DNA of 64,000 nucleotides from Microvirga sp. (GTDB lineage Bacteria > Pseudomonadota > Alphaproteobacteria > Rhizobiales > Beijerinckiaceae), in NCBI RefSeq assembly GCF_014699075.1, contig NZ_JACXAB010000004.1:1-64000 (forward strand). The letters are read 5' to 3'. The position numbers and the translations under genes were made by a program. Below the pieces are notes generated by a model. The model ran no database searches. It saw nothing but the letters and a program-made list of their open reading frames with translations, and had not been told where the DNA came from. Of the stretch, positions 1-9,947 are shown piece by piece (positions within the stretch are counted from its first letter, which is position 1; every line of letters begins with the position of its first letter).

Positions 1-811
1 ACAGCAGCTCGTAAAAGCTGCCCGCAAGGACACCGCCGCCTACGCTTCTCTTCCCCTCTCAACAATGTCAAAGAGCAAAATTCCCCGCCACAAAAGACGA
101 AGAACAGAACCTCACACATCCCACCCGCTTAACGCGCCAAGATCAGGAGGCCCCGTCAGGCCAGCCACCACAGTGGCCGCCGTCGATGAACCCTATCTAG
201 TCAATGCCCGGCCCGGTGTCAACAGCATTCAACAAGAATTTGCAAGCTCCCGTCGAAACAAAACTGCCGCTGCACAAGCAAAGGCACAGCATTGCCGTTC
301 GCAGAAATGAGATCATTTCCGCATTGACCTTGCTGCCAGGCCATAAACCCGCAGCCCATGCCGGACAAGAACCACCAGAGGAGCCAAACCAGACAGGTTC
401 AACCACCGTCGAACCGCCAGAGCTCTTGGACACGCCCAAAGGACAACCCTCCAGGCCGCCCGCACAGCAAAGGAGAGCCGAAGCTCACGCCCCAGCCCAC
501 ACCAAACCCGCCATGCAGGGAAAAAGAACGCCCTCAGACCCAAACAGCCCAAAGGAAGCGCCGATATAAACATACCCAGACTTTTTGCAAGCCCCTATGT
601 GGGAGGCCCAGCAAAGGCAGGAGAAACAAGGAACACCAGCTCCAGATATATGGGAATGGGGGAGCTGGCATTGAAGAGTGGGGCTGGGGACAAGTGCAGC
701 TCCGGGCAGCTCGTGCCGCCCTCCTAAGGCTCTTTTTACCTTTGGTAGGCGTAATCAGGGGGACCTCTCTTCCCCGGACTGATCCGCTCAGTCCCAACAC
801 CAAAACAGACA
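1..811. other. Gene-poor region upstream of ftsK
   Basis: No reading frame here has family resemblance, a convincing ribosome binding site or normal codon character. The plus strand from about 60 to 620 is conspicuously rich in A and C and poor in T, so several frames stay open by chance and give low-complexity Pro/Lys/Gln/Arg-rich translations. I see no tRNA, rRNA or repeat. It may be a decayed gene or a long leader of the downstream ftsK. Confidence 0.4.
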
Positions 812-3475
812 ATGCACTTCAACCGACGGCCTCCATCTTCCGCCGCCCATGGCTATGGCTCTCTCGCGCAGGACCAGGATTACAAGACCGAGCTGGACAA
901 CCACGAACCGGGCGCCTCCGGTGGCTTGGTGCCAAGAGGCCACACGGGTCATCGCGCTGGCGAAGTTTCCTCCGGTGGAACCCGTGTGCAGACGAATGCC
1001 GGTCCCGTGAGCAGCCCGTCCAGCGCACGGGCTCCTAGCACCATTGCGCCAAAAGCCGGACAGGGCAGGGGGGCGAATGGTGCTCCGCGCGGAGAGGTGT
1101 GGGAGCAGTCCTTCTCCATGTCGCCGGAGGTTCGGTTCACGCGCACGCCCGAACGCGTTCTGAAGGAACGCCGGATGAAAGGGGCTTCCCACCCGTTCGA
1201 TGATGCTGTCGAGGAACAGGCAAGACAGATTGCTGCCGCTCGCCTGGATGATCCGGCACCGGCCGTCCAGGAGCGGCTGCAGGCCCTCCGCAGCAAGGCT
1301 GCTTCCCAGCAAACCGGCGCCGACAATCCCCGCATCTTCAATCGGGCTCCTGCGCCGGAGCACAGGCCGATCACACGCGCTGCAACTCCCGTCCGGACGG
1401 TGGAAGCTCCACCTCGGCGTCCGGCAGTTGCCGAGCCAGCGCATCCGCAGAAGGCTGAGCAGCCGGCCCGGCCCGCCAAGAGCAGCCCTGTCGTGCCCGT
1501 GCCCTATGAACTTCAGACGGTTCAGCAATCCTACAGCTTCATGTGGCAGCCGGGGACTTATCTTCTGGACCCCTCGCTCCAGCCTGTTTCCGCCGCGCCC
1601 TTACAAGCAAAGCGGGAGGAGGATCCTCAGCCTGCCAGGAAAGTCGCGCCACCGGTCAAAGCTGCGCCGCTCGTGCGGGCTGTCGCGCCTGCGCCCTCCA
1701 AGGTTCCGCTGACGGCTCAGCCAGAGACTGCCCCATGGGATGATGAGGAGGATTATGTCGAAGAGGCCCTTAGCGATGACGTCTTCGATGACGAGGACAT
1801 CATTGAGGAGGCGCCGCGCCGCGCAGCTGTTGTGACCCAGCCGCGCGTGAGCCACGTGCCGGCGGCTCCGGTTCCGGCCAACGACAGCTTTCGCCGTGAC
1901 AACTACGCGTCGGTTTCGGTCGGCGTCACGGCGCCGGCCAGAGCTTCCTTCGACTACGAACTGCCGGCACTCGACCTTCTGGCCGAACCCAAGATTTGGA
2001 ACAGCGCGGAAGTGCCTGTGGAGGTGCTGCAGGAGAATGCCGCCACCCTCGAGAACGTGCTCTGGGACTTCAACGTCAAGGGCGAGATCATCAACGTTCG
2101 TCCCGGCCCCGTGGTCACATTGTATGAGTTGGAGCCTGCGCCTGGGACGAAGTCGTCTCGCGTGATCTCTTTGGCTGACGACATCGCCCGCTCCATGAGC
2201 GCGGTGTCGGCCCGTGTGGCGGTGGTGCAGGGCCGCAATGCCATCGGCATCGAGCTGCCCAACCACAAGCGCGAGACCGTGTTCCTGCGCGAGCTCCTCG
2301 CCTCCCAGGACTTCGAGAGCACCAAGCAGAAGCTCGCGCTCTGCCTCGGCAAGACCATCGGGGGCGAGCCGGTCATCGCCGATCTTGCCCGCATGCCGCA
2401 CCTGCTGGTGGCCGGCACCACCGGCTCGGGCAAGTCGGTGGCGATCAACACCATGATCCTGTCGCTGGTCTACCGCCTCACGCCGGCCGAGTGCCGGCTG
2501 ATCATGGTCGACCCCAAGATGCTGGAGCTGTCCGTCTACGACGGCATCCCGCACCTGCTCACCCCTGTTGTGACCGACCCCAAGAAGGCCGTGGTGGCGC
2601 TGAAATGGGCCGTGCGCGAGATGGAGGACCGCTACCGCAAGATGTCCAAGCTCGGCGTGCGCAACATCGACGGCTTCAACGCCCGCGTGGTGGAGGCGAA
2701 AGCGCGCGGCGAGACCATCACCCGCACGGTGCAGACCGGCTTCGACCGGGAGACCGGCGAGGCGGTGTACGAGGACGAGGTGATGGAGCTCGATGCGCTG
2801 CCGTACATCGTGGTGATCGTCGACGAGATGGCGGATCTCATGATGGTGGCCGGCAAGGAGATCGAGGGCGCGATCCAGCGCCTGGCCCAGATGGCCAGGG
2901 CTGCCGGCATTCACGTGATCCTGGCCACGCAGCGGCCGTCTGTGGACGTGATCACCGGCACGATCAAGGCGAACTTCCCGACCCGGATCTCGTTCCAGGT
3001 CACGTCGAAGATCGACAGCCGCACCATCCTGGGCGAGATGGGCGCCGAGCAGCTCTTAGGCCAGGGCGACATGCTGTACATGGCGGGCGGCGGGCGGATT
3101 ACGCGCGTGCACGGGCCGTTCTGCTCGGACGAGGAGGTGGAGAAGGTGGTGGCGCACCTCAAGCGCCAGGGGCGGCCGCAGTATCTGGAGGCGGTCACCG
3201 CCGACGAGGACGAGGCTGCGGGAGCAGGCGCGGACACACCGGTGTTCGACCAGGGCGAGTTCGGGGCGCCGGGCGGCGACCTGTACGATCAGGCGGTGGC
3301 GGTGGTGCTGCGGGACAAGAAGGCGTCGACGAGCTACATCCAGCGCCGGCTGCAGATCGGCTACAACCGGGCCGCCTCGCTCATGGAGCGCATGGAGCAG
3401 GAGGGCATCGTCGGACCCGCAAACCACGCCGGAAAAAGAGAGATTCTGATGACCCACCTGGATATGGATGACTGA
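812..3475 (+). CDS. ftsK: FtsK/SpoIIIE-type DNA translocase lacking N-terminal membrane segments
   Basis: ATP-driven double-stranded DNA pump of the FtsK family, which moves chromosome ends across the division septum and activates XerCD recombination at dif. The 887-residue product has a Pro/Ala/Glu-rich linker (about 1-370), an alpha domain, a RecA-like motor with Walker A GTTGSGKS at 535-542 and a Walker B ending in VDEMADLM, and a C-terminal winged-helix gamma domain (about 820-880) that in the family reads KOPS sites. The usual four N-terminal transmembrane helices are absent. This makes it a soluble paralogue, or a gene whose membrane part is missing. The start is uncertain: the first ATG has no Shine-Dalgarno, and the conserved-looking protein begins near the ATG at 1118 or the GTG at 1097. 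Confidence 0.93.
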   Translation: MHFNRRPPSSAAHGYGSLAQDQDYKTELDNHEPGASGGLVPRGHTGHRAGEVSSGGTRVQTNAGPVSSPSSARAPSTIAPKAGQGRGANGAPRGEVWEQSFSMSPEVRFTRTPERVLKERRMKGASHPFDDAVEEQARQIAAARLDDPAPAVQERLQALRSKAASQQTGADNPRIFNRAPAPEHRPITRAATPVRTVEAPPRRPAVAEPAHPQKAEQPARPAKSSPVVPVPYELQTVQQSYSFMWQPGTYLLDPSLQPVSAAPLQAKREEDPQPARKVAPPVKAAPLVRAVAPAPSKVPLTAQPETAPWDDEEDYVEEALSDDVFDDEDIIEEAPRRAAVVTQPRVSHVPAAPVPANDSFRRDNYASVSVGVTAPARASFDYELPALDLLAEPKIWNSAEVPVEVLQENAATLENVLWDFNVKGEIINVRPGPVVTLYELEPAPGTKSSRVISLADDIARSMSAVSARVAVVQGRNAIGIELPNHKRETVFLRELLASQDFESTKQKLALCLGKTIGGEPVIADLARMPHLLVAGTTGSGKSVAINTMILSLVYRLTPAECRLIMVDPKMLELSVYDGIPHLLTPVVTDPKKAVVALKWAVREMEDRYRKMSKLGVRNIDGFNARVVEAKARGETITRTVQTGFDRETGEAVYEDEVMELDALPYIVVIVDEMADLMMVAGKEIEGAIQRLAQMARAAGIHVILATQRPSVDVITGTIKANFPTRISFQVTSKIDSRTILGEMGAEQLLGQGDMLYMAGGGRITRVHGPFCSDEEVEKVVAHLKRQGRPQYLEAVTADEDEAAGAGADTPVFDQGEFGAPGGDLYDQAVAVVLRDKKASTSYIQRRLQIGYNRAASLMERMEQEGIVGPANHAGKREILMTHLDMDD

Positions 3476-3503
3476 TCCGTTCAGGAATCGTGTGCACAAA
3501 GGA

Positions 3504-3529
3504 AAAGGCGGCTCTCACGAGCCGCCTTT
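3504..3529. terminator. Bidirectional rho-independent terminator
   Basis: A perfect 11-bp stem (3504-3514 with 3519-3529) and a TCAC loop lie between the convergent ends of ftsK and the DUF1236 gene. The minus-strand copy is followed by a T-rich run, so it can serve both genes. Confidence 0.85.
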
Positions 3530-3553
3530 CTGGTTTCTGAGGATCCTGTCCGA

Positions 3554-3961
3554 TCACTCGATGACCTGGACCACCGTCCGGGTCTGCGGATCGACCAGCA
3601 CAGTCTGGTCGTTCACGACCGTGTAGCTGTAGTTGGTGCGCAGGCCGACTGTCGGCGGAACGGAATAGAGCCTGACCCGCGGCGGCAGGGGCTGGCCGAC
3701 CACGACTTCATCCGACACACGGATCGAGGGGCGACGCTCGGCGACCACATAGCTGCGGACGCGGGTCGATTCATCAGCACTGAGGACGCTTCCCGCCGCT
3801 GCACCGGCGACGCCGCCGACCACGGCGCCCACCGGACCGCCGACGATGGCGCCTGTGACGGCGCCGCCTGCGGCGCCCGCGGTCGTGCCGCTCTGGCAGG
3901 CAGCAAGGGGAAGAGCCAGAAGAGTCAGAACTGCAGCCGAGCTTAGGACATGATTGCGCAT
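3554..3961 (-). CDS. DUF1236 lipoprotein with glycine-zipper segment
   Basis: Predicted cell-envelope lipoprotein of 135 residues. A signal peptide ends in the lipobox LAAC (Cys about residue 22). It is followed by a Gly/Ala/Val-rich glycine-zipper stretch (about 27-58) and a DUF1236 domain (about 65-135), a family common in Hyphomicrobiales and of unknown biochemical role. The start at 3961 is chosen because an AGGAA-type ribosome binding site precedes it and the signal peptide then begins properly; a longer frame reaches 4066. An EcfG-type promoter sits 31 bp upstream, suggesting membership of the general stress regulon. Confidence 0.85.
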   Translation of the reverse strand: MRNHVLSSAAVLTLLALPLAACQSGTTAGAAGGAVTGAIVGGPVGAVVGGVAGAAAGSVLSADESTRVRSYVVAERRPSIRVSDEVVVGQPLPPRVRLYSVPPTVGLRTNYSYTVVNDQTVLVDPQTRTVVQVIE

Positions 3962-3991
3962 GACGGATTCCTTTCCGAGTAGCATCATGCG

Positions 3992-4016
3992 AACGCAGGA
4001 AAGCTTGGCTGGTTCC
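3992..4016 (-). promoter_or_regulatory. EcfG (general stress sigma) promoter
   Basis: On the minus strand GGAAC (4016-4012), exactly 16 bases, then CGTT (3995-3992). This matches the alphaproteobacterial EcfG consensus GGAAC-N16/17-CGTT and lies about 30 bp before the DUF1236 start codon. Confidence 0.7.
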
Positions 4017-4136
4017 CTCCGGGAGTGCGTATCGGTTCCCGGGCGAAAGCTGTGTAGTCTTGGCATGCGTCCTTGCCGTTTCCGCTCATGGATGCATCTC
4101 TCATGTCAGACGTGGCCGTAGATTGAGGAGGGCATC

Positions 4137-4895
4137 ATGGCGGAACGCTCCAGGACTGCGATTGTGACGGGCGCCGGAACCGGCGTGGGCAGAGCCATCT
4201 GTGAAGGGCTTTTGAAGGCCGGCTACATCGTGGTGATGGCAGGACGCCGCCGGGAGGCTCTGGAAGATGCGGCGCGCGGGATTGGGGGAGATGAGAGCTC
4301 CGTCCTCATCGTGCCGACCGATGTGACGGATCCTGCCTCCGTCGCGGCGCTCTTCGCCGCCACGAAGCAGGCTTTCGGCAGGCTCGATCTCCTCGTCAAC
4401 AATGCAGGCATCGGTTCGCCTGCCGTGCCATTGGAGGAGATCCCTTTCGAGCAGTGGCAGACAGTGGTGGCCACGAACCTCACCGGCACGTTCCTCTGCA
4501 CGCAGGAGGCCTTCCGGATCATGAAGGACCAGAACCCGAGGGGCGGGCGCATCATCAATAACGGCTCGGTCTCGGCCTATGCCCCCCGTCCGCTCTCGGC
4601 GCCCTATACGGCGACGAAGCATGCGGTCCTCGGACTGACAAAGTCGACGTCCCTCGACGGCCGTGCCTATGACATCGCCTGCGGCCAGATCGACATCGGC
4701 AATGCGGCGACCGACATGACGGCGAGAATGACCGAGGGCGTCCTGCAGCCGAACGGCACCGTGGCGCCGGAGCCCAGGATCGACCCCAAGCACGTGGCCG
4801 ATGCGGTGGTCTACATGGCCGGCCTGCCGCTCGACGCCAATGTTCTCACCATGACCGTGATGGCGACCAAGATGCCGTTCGTCGGGCGTGGGTGA
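4137..4895 (+). CDS. SDR family NAD(P)-dependent oxidoreductase
   Basis: Classical short-chain dehydrogenase/reductase of 252 residues. It carries the cofactor loop TGAGTGVG (11-18), NNAG (88-91), a catalytic Ser near 144-146, and Tyr157-x3-Lys161. The basic pair after the second strand (Arg37-Arg39) suggests NADP preference, which is inference. The substrate cannot be told from sequence. A GAGGAG ribosome binding site sits 7-8 bases before the ATG. It stands alone between the DUF1236 gene, which diverges from it, and the penicillin-binding protein gene. Confidence 0.9.
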   Translation: MAERSRTAIVTGAGTGVGRAICEGLLKAGYIVVMAGRRREALEDAARGIGGDESSVLIVPTDVTDPASVAALFAATKQAFGRLDLLVNNAGIGSPAVPLEEIPFEQWQTVVATNLTGTFLCTQEAFRIMKDQNPRGGRIINNGSVSAYAPRPLSAPYTATKHAVLGLTKSTSLDGRAYDIACGQIDIGNAATDMTARMTEGVLQPNGTVAPEPRIDPKHVADAVVYMAGLPLDANVLTMTVMATKMPFVGRG

Positions 4896-5101
4896 GACAC
4901 ATTGCCGTGACAGCACCGGCTAGGTCTGGGATGTAAGCTCGGCCGCCCCATTTCCTTATCATGGTCGGTACAAAAGAGCCGCGGTGGTCGGCTTCCATTC
5001 ATCTGGGCTCGGGCAGGGTTCGTCCCGGCAGCCAGGGCGTGAGCCTCTTGTCCGTGCCGATGATCTTCTCGTGGGGCCAATGATCCGATGATGGCGGCGG
5101 A

Positions 5102-7990
5102 ATGAGCGCGATCCTCGTCAAGATTTTCGCAACGGCCCTGACTTTGAGCCAGGTTCTCGTCGATCCGGATACGGTCAAGACGAGCTTCGATCCCGCTCGG
5201 GATCAGGGTCAGGTGGCTGAGATCCTCAAGAGCGGCTGCACCCATATGCGCCGGGCCTTCGATATCGAGGACATCAATCTCGACGATCTGATCGCAACCG
5301 CCATGGACGACCCGCAAGCCGTCACGGGTGACCTGAAGGTCCTGCAGGGGTTGAGCTTCAACGATCTGCACGCGAGCTACCGCCAGTTCTGCAAGGGCGA
5401 GAAGGTCGAGCCCGCGCCGGTCGATCTCGGCGAGGTGATCTCCTATTACAATGCCGCCGTGGCCGGACTGCCCGATGCGGGAAAGCTCAAGGGCTTGAAG
5501 TTGCCAGGCGTTAGCGTAGTGCTGGATGGAAGCGGCAGGCGTTTCGCCGAGGTCTTCGAGCCGGACCACCGGCGCATCTGGGTTTCCTTGGCGGATATTC
5601 CGCAAAGCGTGCGGCAAGCCTTCGTTTCTGCGGAGGACAAGCGCTTTCACCAGCACCGGGGCATCGACGAGCGCGGCGTTATCCGTGCCTTCATGGGCAA
5701 CATGGCCAATGCCGGGCGCCCGGCAGGCGGTTCGACCATCACGCAGCAGGTCGCGAAGAACCTGCTTGTGGGTGACGACGTCACCTATGACCGCAAGATG
5801 CGCGAGATGATCGTGGCCTCACGCATCGAGCGGGTGCTCAGCAAGGCGGAGATCCTGGAGATCTACCTCAACTCGATCTATCTTGGACGCTCGTCCTGGG
5901 GCATCGAGATGGCGGCCCAGAGCTATTTCGGCAAAAGCGCCAAGGCGCTCTCGGTGGCCGAGGGAGCACTTCTCGCCGGACTCGCCAAGGGGCCGAACTA
6001 CTACAATCCCGACACAAAACCCGAGCGTGCTCAGGAACGGATGGCCTACGTGCTGAGCCGCATGCAGGAAGATGGTTTCCTGAAGGCCGAGCAGGTGCAG
6101 CAGGCGGTCGCCTCCCTTCCGGATCGGGCGCCCTACGAGCGCACCAGGCGCACCATGGGCTTTCACTTCGTCGATCACGTCAGCCGCGATGCGCGCACGC
6201 TTGCCGGCATCGAGAGCCTCGCAGCCGGAGGCTATACGGTGCGCACGACTATTAACGCGGCCCTGCAGCAGGAGACGGAAGCTGCATTGCAGGAAGGGCT
6301 CGCCCGCTATGAGCTGAGCATAGGACGCCAACGCTATCAAGGACCTGAGGCCAACATTGCCGAGGCTATAAAGACGCTCGAAGGCAGCAAGGATCCGGCA
6401 GCCACGGCTCCGGCATGGAGGCGTGCCCTGGAGGCGGTGCGCCTGCCGCTCTACGATGTGCGTTGGCCTGCAGCCGTGGTGATCGAAAAAGGCCGTGATC
6501 GGAAAACGGGCGCGAACGTCCTGCGGGTGGGGCTTGCAGATGGACGCGTCCTGCCGCTGAACGCCTGGGAGGCGGCCCGTCGGGACCTCAAGCTCTACGA
6601 TGTCGTGCGTGTCCAACTCATTGAACAGAAGGGCAAGGGTGCGGCTCGGGCCGACCTGAGAACACCGCCCTCGGTGCAGGGTGGCGCCGTCGTAGTGGAG
6701 AACAGGACCGGCCGCATCCTCGCCATGACGGGCGGGTTCTCCTATCCCCTGAGCCAGCTCAACCGGGTGACGCAGGCGCACCGCCAGCCGGGTTCCGCCT
6801 TCAAGCCGCTGACCTATCTCGCGGCCCTGTCGAAGGGATTGCAGCCCAACACGCTCATCTGGGATGCCCCTGTGACGCTGCCGCCCGTCGGCAGTCAGGC
6901 AGGTGACTCCTGGAGCCCGAAGAATTTCGATGGCGGGCGCTCAGGCATCATGACCCTGCGACGGGCTCTCGAGAACTCGAAGAACCTGGTCACGGCCCGT
7001 CTTCTCGATGGCGCTATCGAGTCCTCGCCGGCGGATAGCCTCAAGCGGGTTTGCGAACTCGCCATGGAGGCGCAGCTCTATCTGGAATGCACGCCGCATT
7101 ATCCATTCGTGCTCGGTGCGCAGCCCGTGCGGATGCTCGACCTCGCGGCCTTCTATGCGGCGGTTGCCAATGAGGGCGCCATGCCGGTGCCCCACGCCAT
7201 CGAGGCCGTGGAGCAGGGTGGTCAAGTCGTCTACGGCCGCAAGGCCCGTCCCCTGGCGCGTCTGGGTTCGGCCGACGCTGCCGCCTTCTACCAGCTGAAA
7301 AGCATGCTGCAAGGCGTTCTCGAACGCGGAACGGCCCGTTCCCTGAAGGCGCTTGCTCCTTATGTCGCCGGCAAGACCGGGACGTCGGACAACGAGAACG
7401 ATGCCTGGTTCGTGGGCTTTACCAACGACGTCACGGTTGCAGTATGGGTCGGGCACGACAACGCCGACAGCAAGCGCCGCACGCTCGGACGCGGCCAGAC
7501 AGGCGGCAAGGTGGCGGCTCCCATCTTCCAGTCGATCGTTCAGGCCGCCTGGGATCATCATGCGCCGAAGGCACCGCTGAGCCCGCCATCGCCGCAGGCT
7601 GCGAAGCAACTCATCGCCATGCCGATCGATCTGAATACCGGCGACCGGCTGACGGATGGGCGCAAAGGCTTCATGGAGCATTTCCGCCTGAACTGGTTCG
7701 GGCGGCTCGCCGAGACGCAGTTCCGCCTCGTGCCGCAGTCGGAAGTCTATGCGTTCCGCAACCCGGATCCCTGGAGCGACGGGGAGGACAGGGGCGGTCC
7801 CGACTACTATGAGGATGGGCCTTACGCGCAGGGGCCCGGCTGGCTCGAAAACCCGCGCCAGTCTGCCCCTCCCGCACGCCGCCAGGTCGAGCCCGAGCGC
7901 GGTTTCCGCTGGTGGTGGGAGGACGAGGCGCCACGCAGACCCAGGCGTGTCGATCCGGATTATCTCTGGCGCAACGGACAGGTTTACTGA
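5102..7990 (+). CDS. Class A penicillin-binding protein (PBP1-type transglycosylase/transpeptidase)
   Basis: Bifunctional peptidoglycan synthase of 962 residues. The GT51 glycosyltransferase domain (about 155-330) has the catalytic EDKRFHQHRGID motif at 178-189 and GGSTITQQ at 209-216. The penicillin-binding transpeptidase domain (about 480-800) has SxxK at Ser565-Lys568, an SKN motif, and KTGT at 758-761. The N-terminus is unusual: the first 20 residues are signal-like, followed by about 130 residues that do not resemble the usual cytoplasmic tail and membrane anchor. An in-frame stop at 5081 limits upstream extension. The Arg/Pro/Trp-rich tail is poorly conserved. The stop overlaps the start of the next gene, so the two are translationally coupled. 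Confidence 0.92.
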   Translation: MSAILVKIFATALTLSQVLVDPDTVKTSFDPARDQGQVAEILKSGCTHMRRAFDIEDINLDDLIATAMDDPQAVTGDLKVLQGLSFNDLHASYRQFCKGEKVEPAPVDLGEVISYYNAAVAGLPDAGKLKGLKLPGVSVVLDGSGRRFAEVFEPDHRRIWVSLADIPQSVRQAFVSAEDKRFHQHRGIDERGVIRAFMGNMANAGRPAGGSTITQQVAKNLLVGDDVTYDRKMREMIVASRIERVLSKAEILEIYLNSIYLGRSSWGIEMAAQSYFGKSAKALSVAEGALLAGLAKGPNYYNPDTKPERAQERMAYVLSRMQEDGFLKAEQVQQAVASLPDRAPYERTRRTMGFHFVDHVSRDARTLAGIESLAAGGYTVRTTINAALQQETEAALQEGLARYELSIGRQRYQGPEANIAEAIKTLEGSKDPAATAPAWRRALEAVRLPLYDVRWPAAVVIEKGRDRKTGANVLRVGLADGRVLPLNAWEAARRDLKLYDVVRVQLIEQKGKGAARADLRTPPSVQGGAVVVENRTGRILAMTGGFSYPLSQLNRVTQAHRQPGSAFKPLTYLAALSKGLQPNTLIWDAPVTLPPVGSQAGDSWSPKNFDGGRSGIMTLRRALENSKNLVTARLLDGAIESSPADSLKRVCELAMEAQLYLECTPHYPFVLGAQPVRMLDLAAFYAAVANEGAMPVPHAIEAVEQGGQVVYGRKARPLARLGSADAAAFYQLKSMLQGVLERGTARSLKALAPYVAGKTGTSDNENDAWFVGFTNDVTVAVWVGHDNADSKRRTLGRGQTGGKVAAPIFQSIVQAAWDHHAPKAPLSPPSPQAAKQLIAMPIDLNTGDRLTDGRKGFMEHFRLNWFGRLAETQFRLVPQSEVYAFRNPDPWSDGEDRGGPDYYEDGPYAQGPGWLENPRQSAPPARRQVEPERGFRWWWEDEAPRRPRRVDPDYLWRNGQVY

Positions 7991-9030
7991 TGGCATTGCA
8001 GGTTTTCGTTGGGCGGTCGCTGATTGCCGCTGCTGCTCTTTTCGTCTCCTTCGCAGGATCGGCGGCCGAGGAGTTCCGGATCGAGGAGGTGCCGTCGGTG
8101 ACAGCGGTTGCTCCGGCAAAGCTGAAGCCAAGGACGATCGTGTTCAGCGATCAGCGAGACGACAAGCTGACAGACCCCGGATCAGGCCTCATCCGATTCG
8201 AGGATTGGGGCCGCGAGCGACCCGTGCAGAAACAGCTTTTGGGGCTCTTTCCGGGTTATGCGGAGCCGACCATCAAGGTTTCCGTGCACGGCATCCCAAA
8301 GACCTACACCGAGAAGCTGCACATGTATGTGGTGGAAGCGCGCTTCCTGATCGGCAAGGCGCCGGGTTCCGTTGACCTTGCCCGCTTCTCGCGTCTTGAG
8401 ACGCTGGAAAAGATCGATCCCTCGATTAAACACCGCCGAATCTCGACAGAGCAGGCAGCGCCGCAGGTGGATCCCTCGATCGCTCACAATCGCCACCCGA
8501 ACCGTCGCTGGTGCGAAGCTCCGGCAAGCCTGTGCATCGAGTCCCGCTACCCACTTGAGGGCAAGCTGCCGGTCGGCATTCGGCTGGCCAACAAGCTGGA
8601 GGAGGGGGGCAAGAAGATCTCGGAGTTCATGGAGTTTCAGACCGAAATCCGTGTGCTGCTTCCGGAGGAGATCGACCGTGCCGACCTAACCAAGCTGACA
8701 GCGTTGGAAGCGCCGGTCGCCGGGGTGCTGGAGCAGACGATCTTCAGCGTGAACCAGGTTATGCAGTTCGGAAAGCTTCTCGCCGTTCTTCAGGAGCACC
8801 CTGCCGATTCAAACAAAACGGTCGCGACCGTTTTCATGGCGCTCGCGGTCGAGACCGATGTGCTGGAGCGCAAGAAGGAGTTCGAGAATGTTCCGGTCCT
8901 GCGCAATCTCATCCCGGCGCAGGTGCTGATGGGGAAGAGCTCGTTCAATTCCGGCAATTCCATCAGTGCCGGCCTTCCCGACTACGTCCGCAACCGTATC
9001 AGGGCGATCGCCGACCTGATCGAGCGTTAA
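7990..9030 (+). CDS. Secreted protein of unknown function coupled to the PBP gene
   Basis: A 346-residue protein with a clear Sec signal peptide (cleavage about residue 24, after Ala-Gly-Ser-Ala-Ala). I recognise no catalytic motif. The body is soluble and mixed alpha/beta, with a Cys pair (C-E-A-P-A-S-L-C) near residue 172 that could form a periplasmic disulfide. The start at 7990 is supported by its TGATG overlap with the penicillin-binding protein stop, by the signal peptide and by the coupling. The operon arrangement suggests a periplasmic partner or regulator of that synthase, which is inference only. Confidence 0.75.
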   Translation: MALQVFVGRSLIAAAALFVSFAGSAAEEFRIEEVPSVTAVAPAKLKPRTIVFSDQRDDKLTDPGSGLIRFEDWGRERPVQKQLLGLFPGYAEPTIKVSVHGIPKTYTEKLHMYVVEARFLIGKAPGSVDLARFSRLETLEKIDPSIKHRRISTEQAAPQVDPSIAHNRHPNRRWCEAPASLCIESRYPLEGKLPVGIRLANKLEEGGKKISEFMEFQTEIRVLLPEEIDRADLTKLTALEAPVAGVLEQTIFSVNQVMQFGKLLAVLQEHPADSNKTVATVFMALAVETDVLERKKEFENVPVLRNLIPAQVLMGKSSFNSGNSISAGLPDYVRNRIRAIADLIER

Positions 9031-9059
9031 GCGGGTTTACAGAGCATCAGACCAGAAAA

Positions 9060-9089
9060 AGCCCCGTCCACATCAGGCTGAACGGGGCT
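9060..9089. terminator. Terminator-like hairpin
   Basis: An 8-bp GC-rich stem (9060-9067 with 9082-9089) lies 30 bp after the stop of the preceding gene. The T tract is on the minus-strand side, so it is at best a weak plus-strand terminator. Confidence 0.45.
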
Positions 9090-9349
9090 GCAAGTCTGCG
9101 GAGGCGACAAGGGGTTGCGGGGAATGGTGCCTCCGTACCAAACCAAGCATTCATCTTGTTCAATGTTCCTTCCCGTTCCTCGCTTTTGAACCTTGGCGGG
9201 CATCAAATTTCCTTGATTGCGCCACGTTTGAGGCTCTGACTGGCTTTGCTGGTCTCCAGGAGCAGGTGTGATGGAACGCCTCAGAGGCGTAACAAGCCTG
9301 CCGCTTGGATGTTTGAGCCGGGCAGTCAGCGTTTCTTCCTCCCGAACTT

Positions 9350-9382
9350 GCCTTCCCCGGCACAGACTGGGGAAGGCTTTTT
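9350..9382 (+). terminator. Strong rho-independent terminator in an intergenic region
   Basis: A perfect 9-bp stem (9350-9358 with 9369-9377) is followed by five T on the plus strand. No gene ends just before it: the nearest plus-strand stop is at 9030. It therefore ends a very long 3' UTR, an unannotated small RNA, or a leader transcript that precedes the glyoxalase gene at 9510. Confidence 0.75.
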
Positions 9383-9509
9383 GCTGAAATGCGGGGAGAG
9401 CCTCCGTCCTTCCGTTCCAACCTGTCCGCTGCTATCTCCCGACGACAAGTCAGATCAGGATTGCTTCTGCCAGCGCCGGCGGAGCTGACGAAAGCGGAAA
9501 AGGTGTCCC

Positions 9510-9905
9510 GTGGCCAAAGCCATTCACTCCATGATCAGGGTGCTCGACGAGCAGCGCTCCCTCGCGTTTTATGAGAGAGCTTTCGGCCTCACGGTGGCGG
9601 AACGCCTGGCGTTCGAAGGCTTCACGTTGCTCTACCTGCGCAATCCTGAGAGCGAGTTCGAACTCGAACTGACGGTCAACCATGACCGAGCCGAGCCTTA
9701 TGTGCTGGGCGATGGCTACGGGCATCTCGCACTCTCCGTCACTGATCTTGAAGCCGAGCATGCCCGCTTCGAGACCCTTGGTCTCAGACCGACGTCCCTG
9801 AAGGAACTGAAGCTTGACGGCAGGCCTCCAGCGCGGTTCTTCTTCGTGCAGGATCCGGACGGCTACAAAATCGAGGTGCTTCAGCGGGGTGGCCGCTACA
9901 AGTAG
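9510..9905 (+). CDS. gloA: Lactoylglutathione lyase (glyoxalase I, VOC family)
   Basis: Metal-dependent isomerase that converts the hemithioacetal of methylglyoxal and glutathione to S-lactoylglutathione in the cytoplasm. The 131-residue length is normal. The four metal ligands expected by comparison with E. coli GloA are visible: His6, Glu53 (in ELELT), His72 (in GYGHLALS) and Glu122 (in KIEVL). Translation starts with GTG behind an AAAAGG ribosome binding site. It is followed after 42 bp by a peptide-deformylase-like gene in the same direction. Confidence 0.92.
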   Translation: MAKAIHSMIRVLDEQRSLAFYERAFGLTVAERLAFEGFTLLYLRNPESEFELELTVNHDRAEPYVLGDGYGHLALSVTDLEAEHARFETLGLRPTSLKELKLDGRPPARFFFVQDPDGYKIEVLQRGGRYK

Positions 9906-9947
9906 CTCAGCGTAGATCTTCAGCTTTTGAGTTCCTAAGGATCCTTC

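Noticed and set aside
1601..2914. Long minus-strand frame (437 codons) opposite ftsK
   Set aside because: His/Arg/Leu-rich shadow of the FtsK motor codons.
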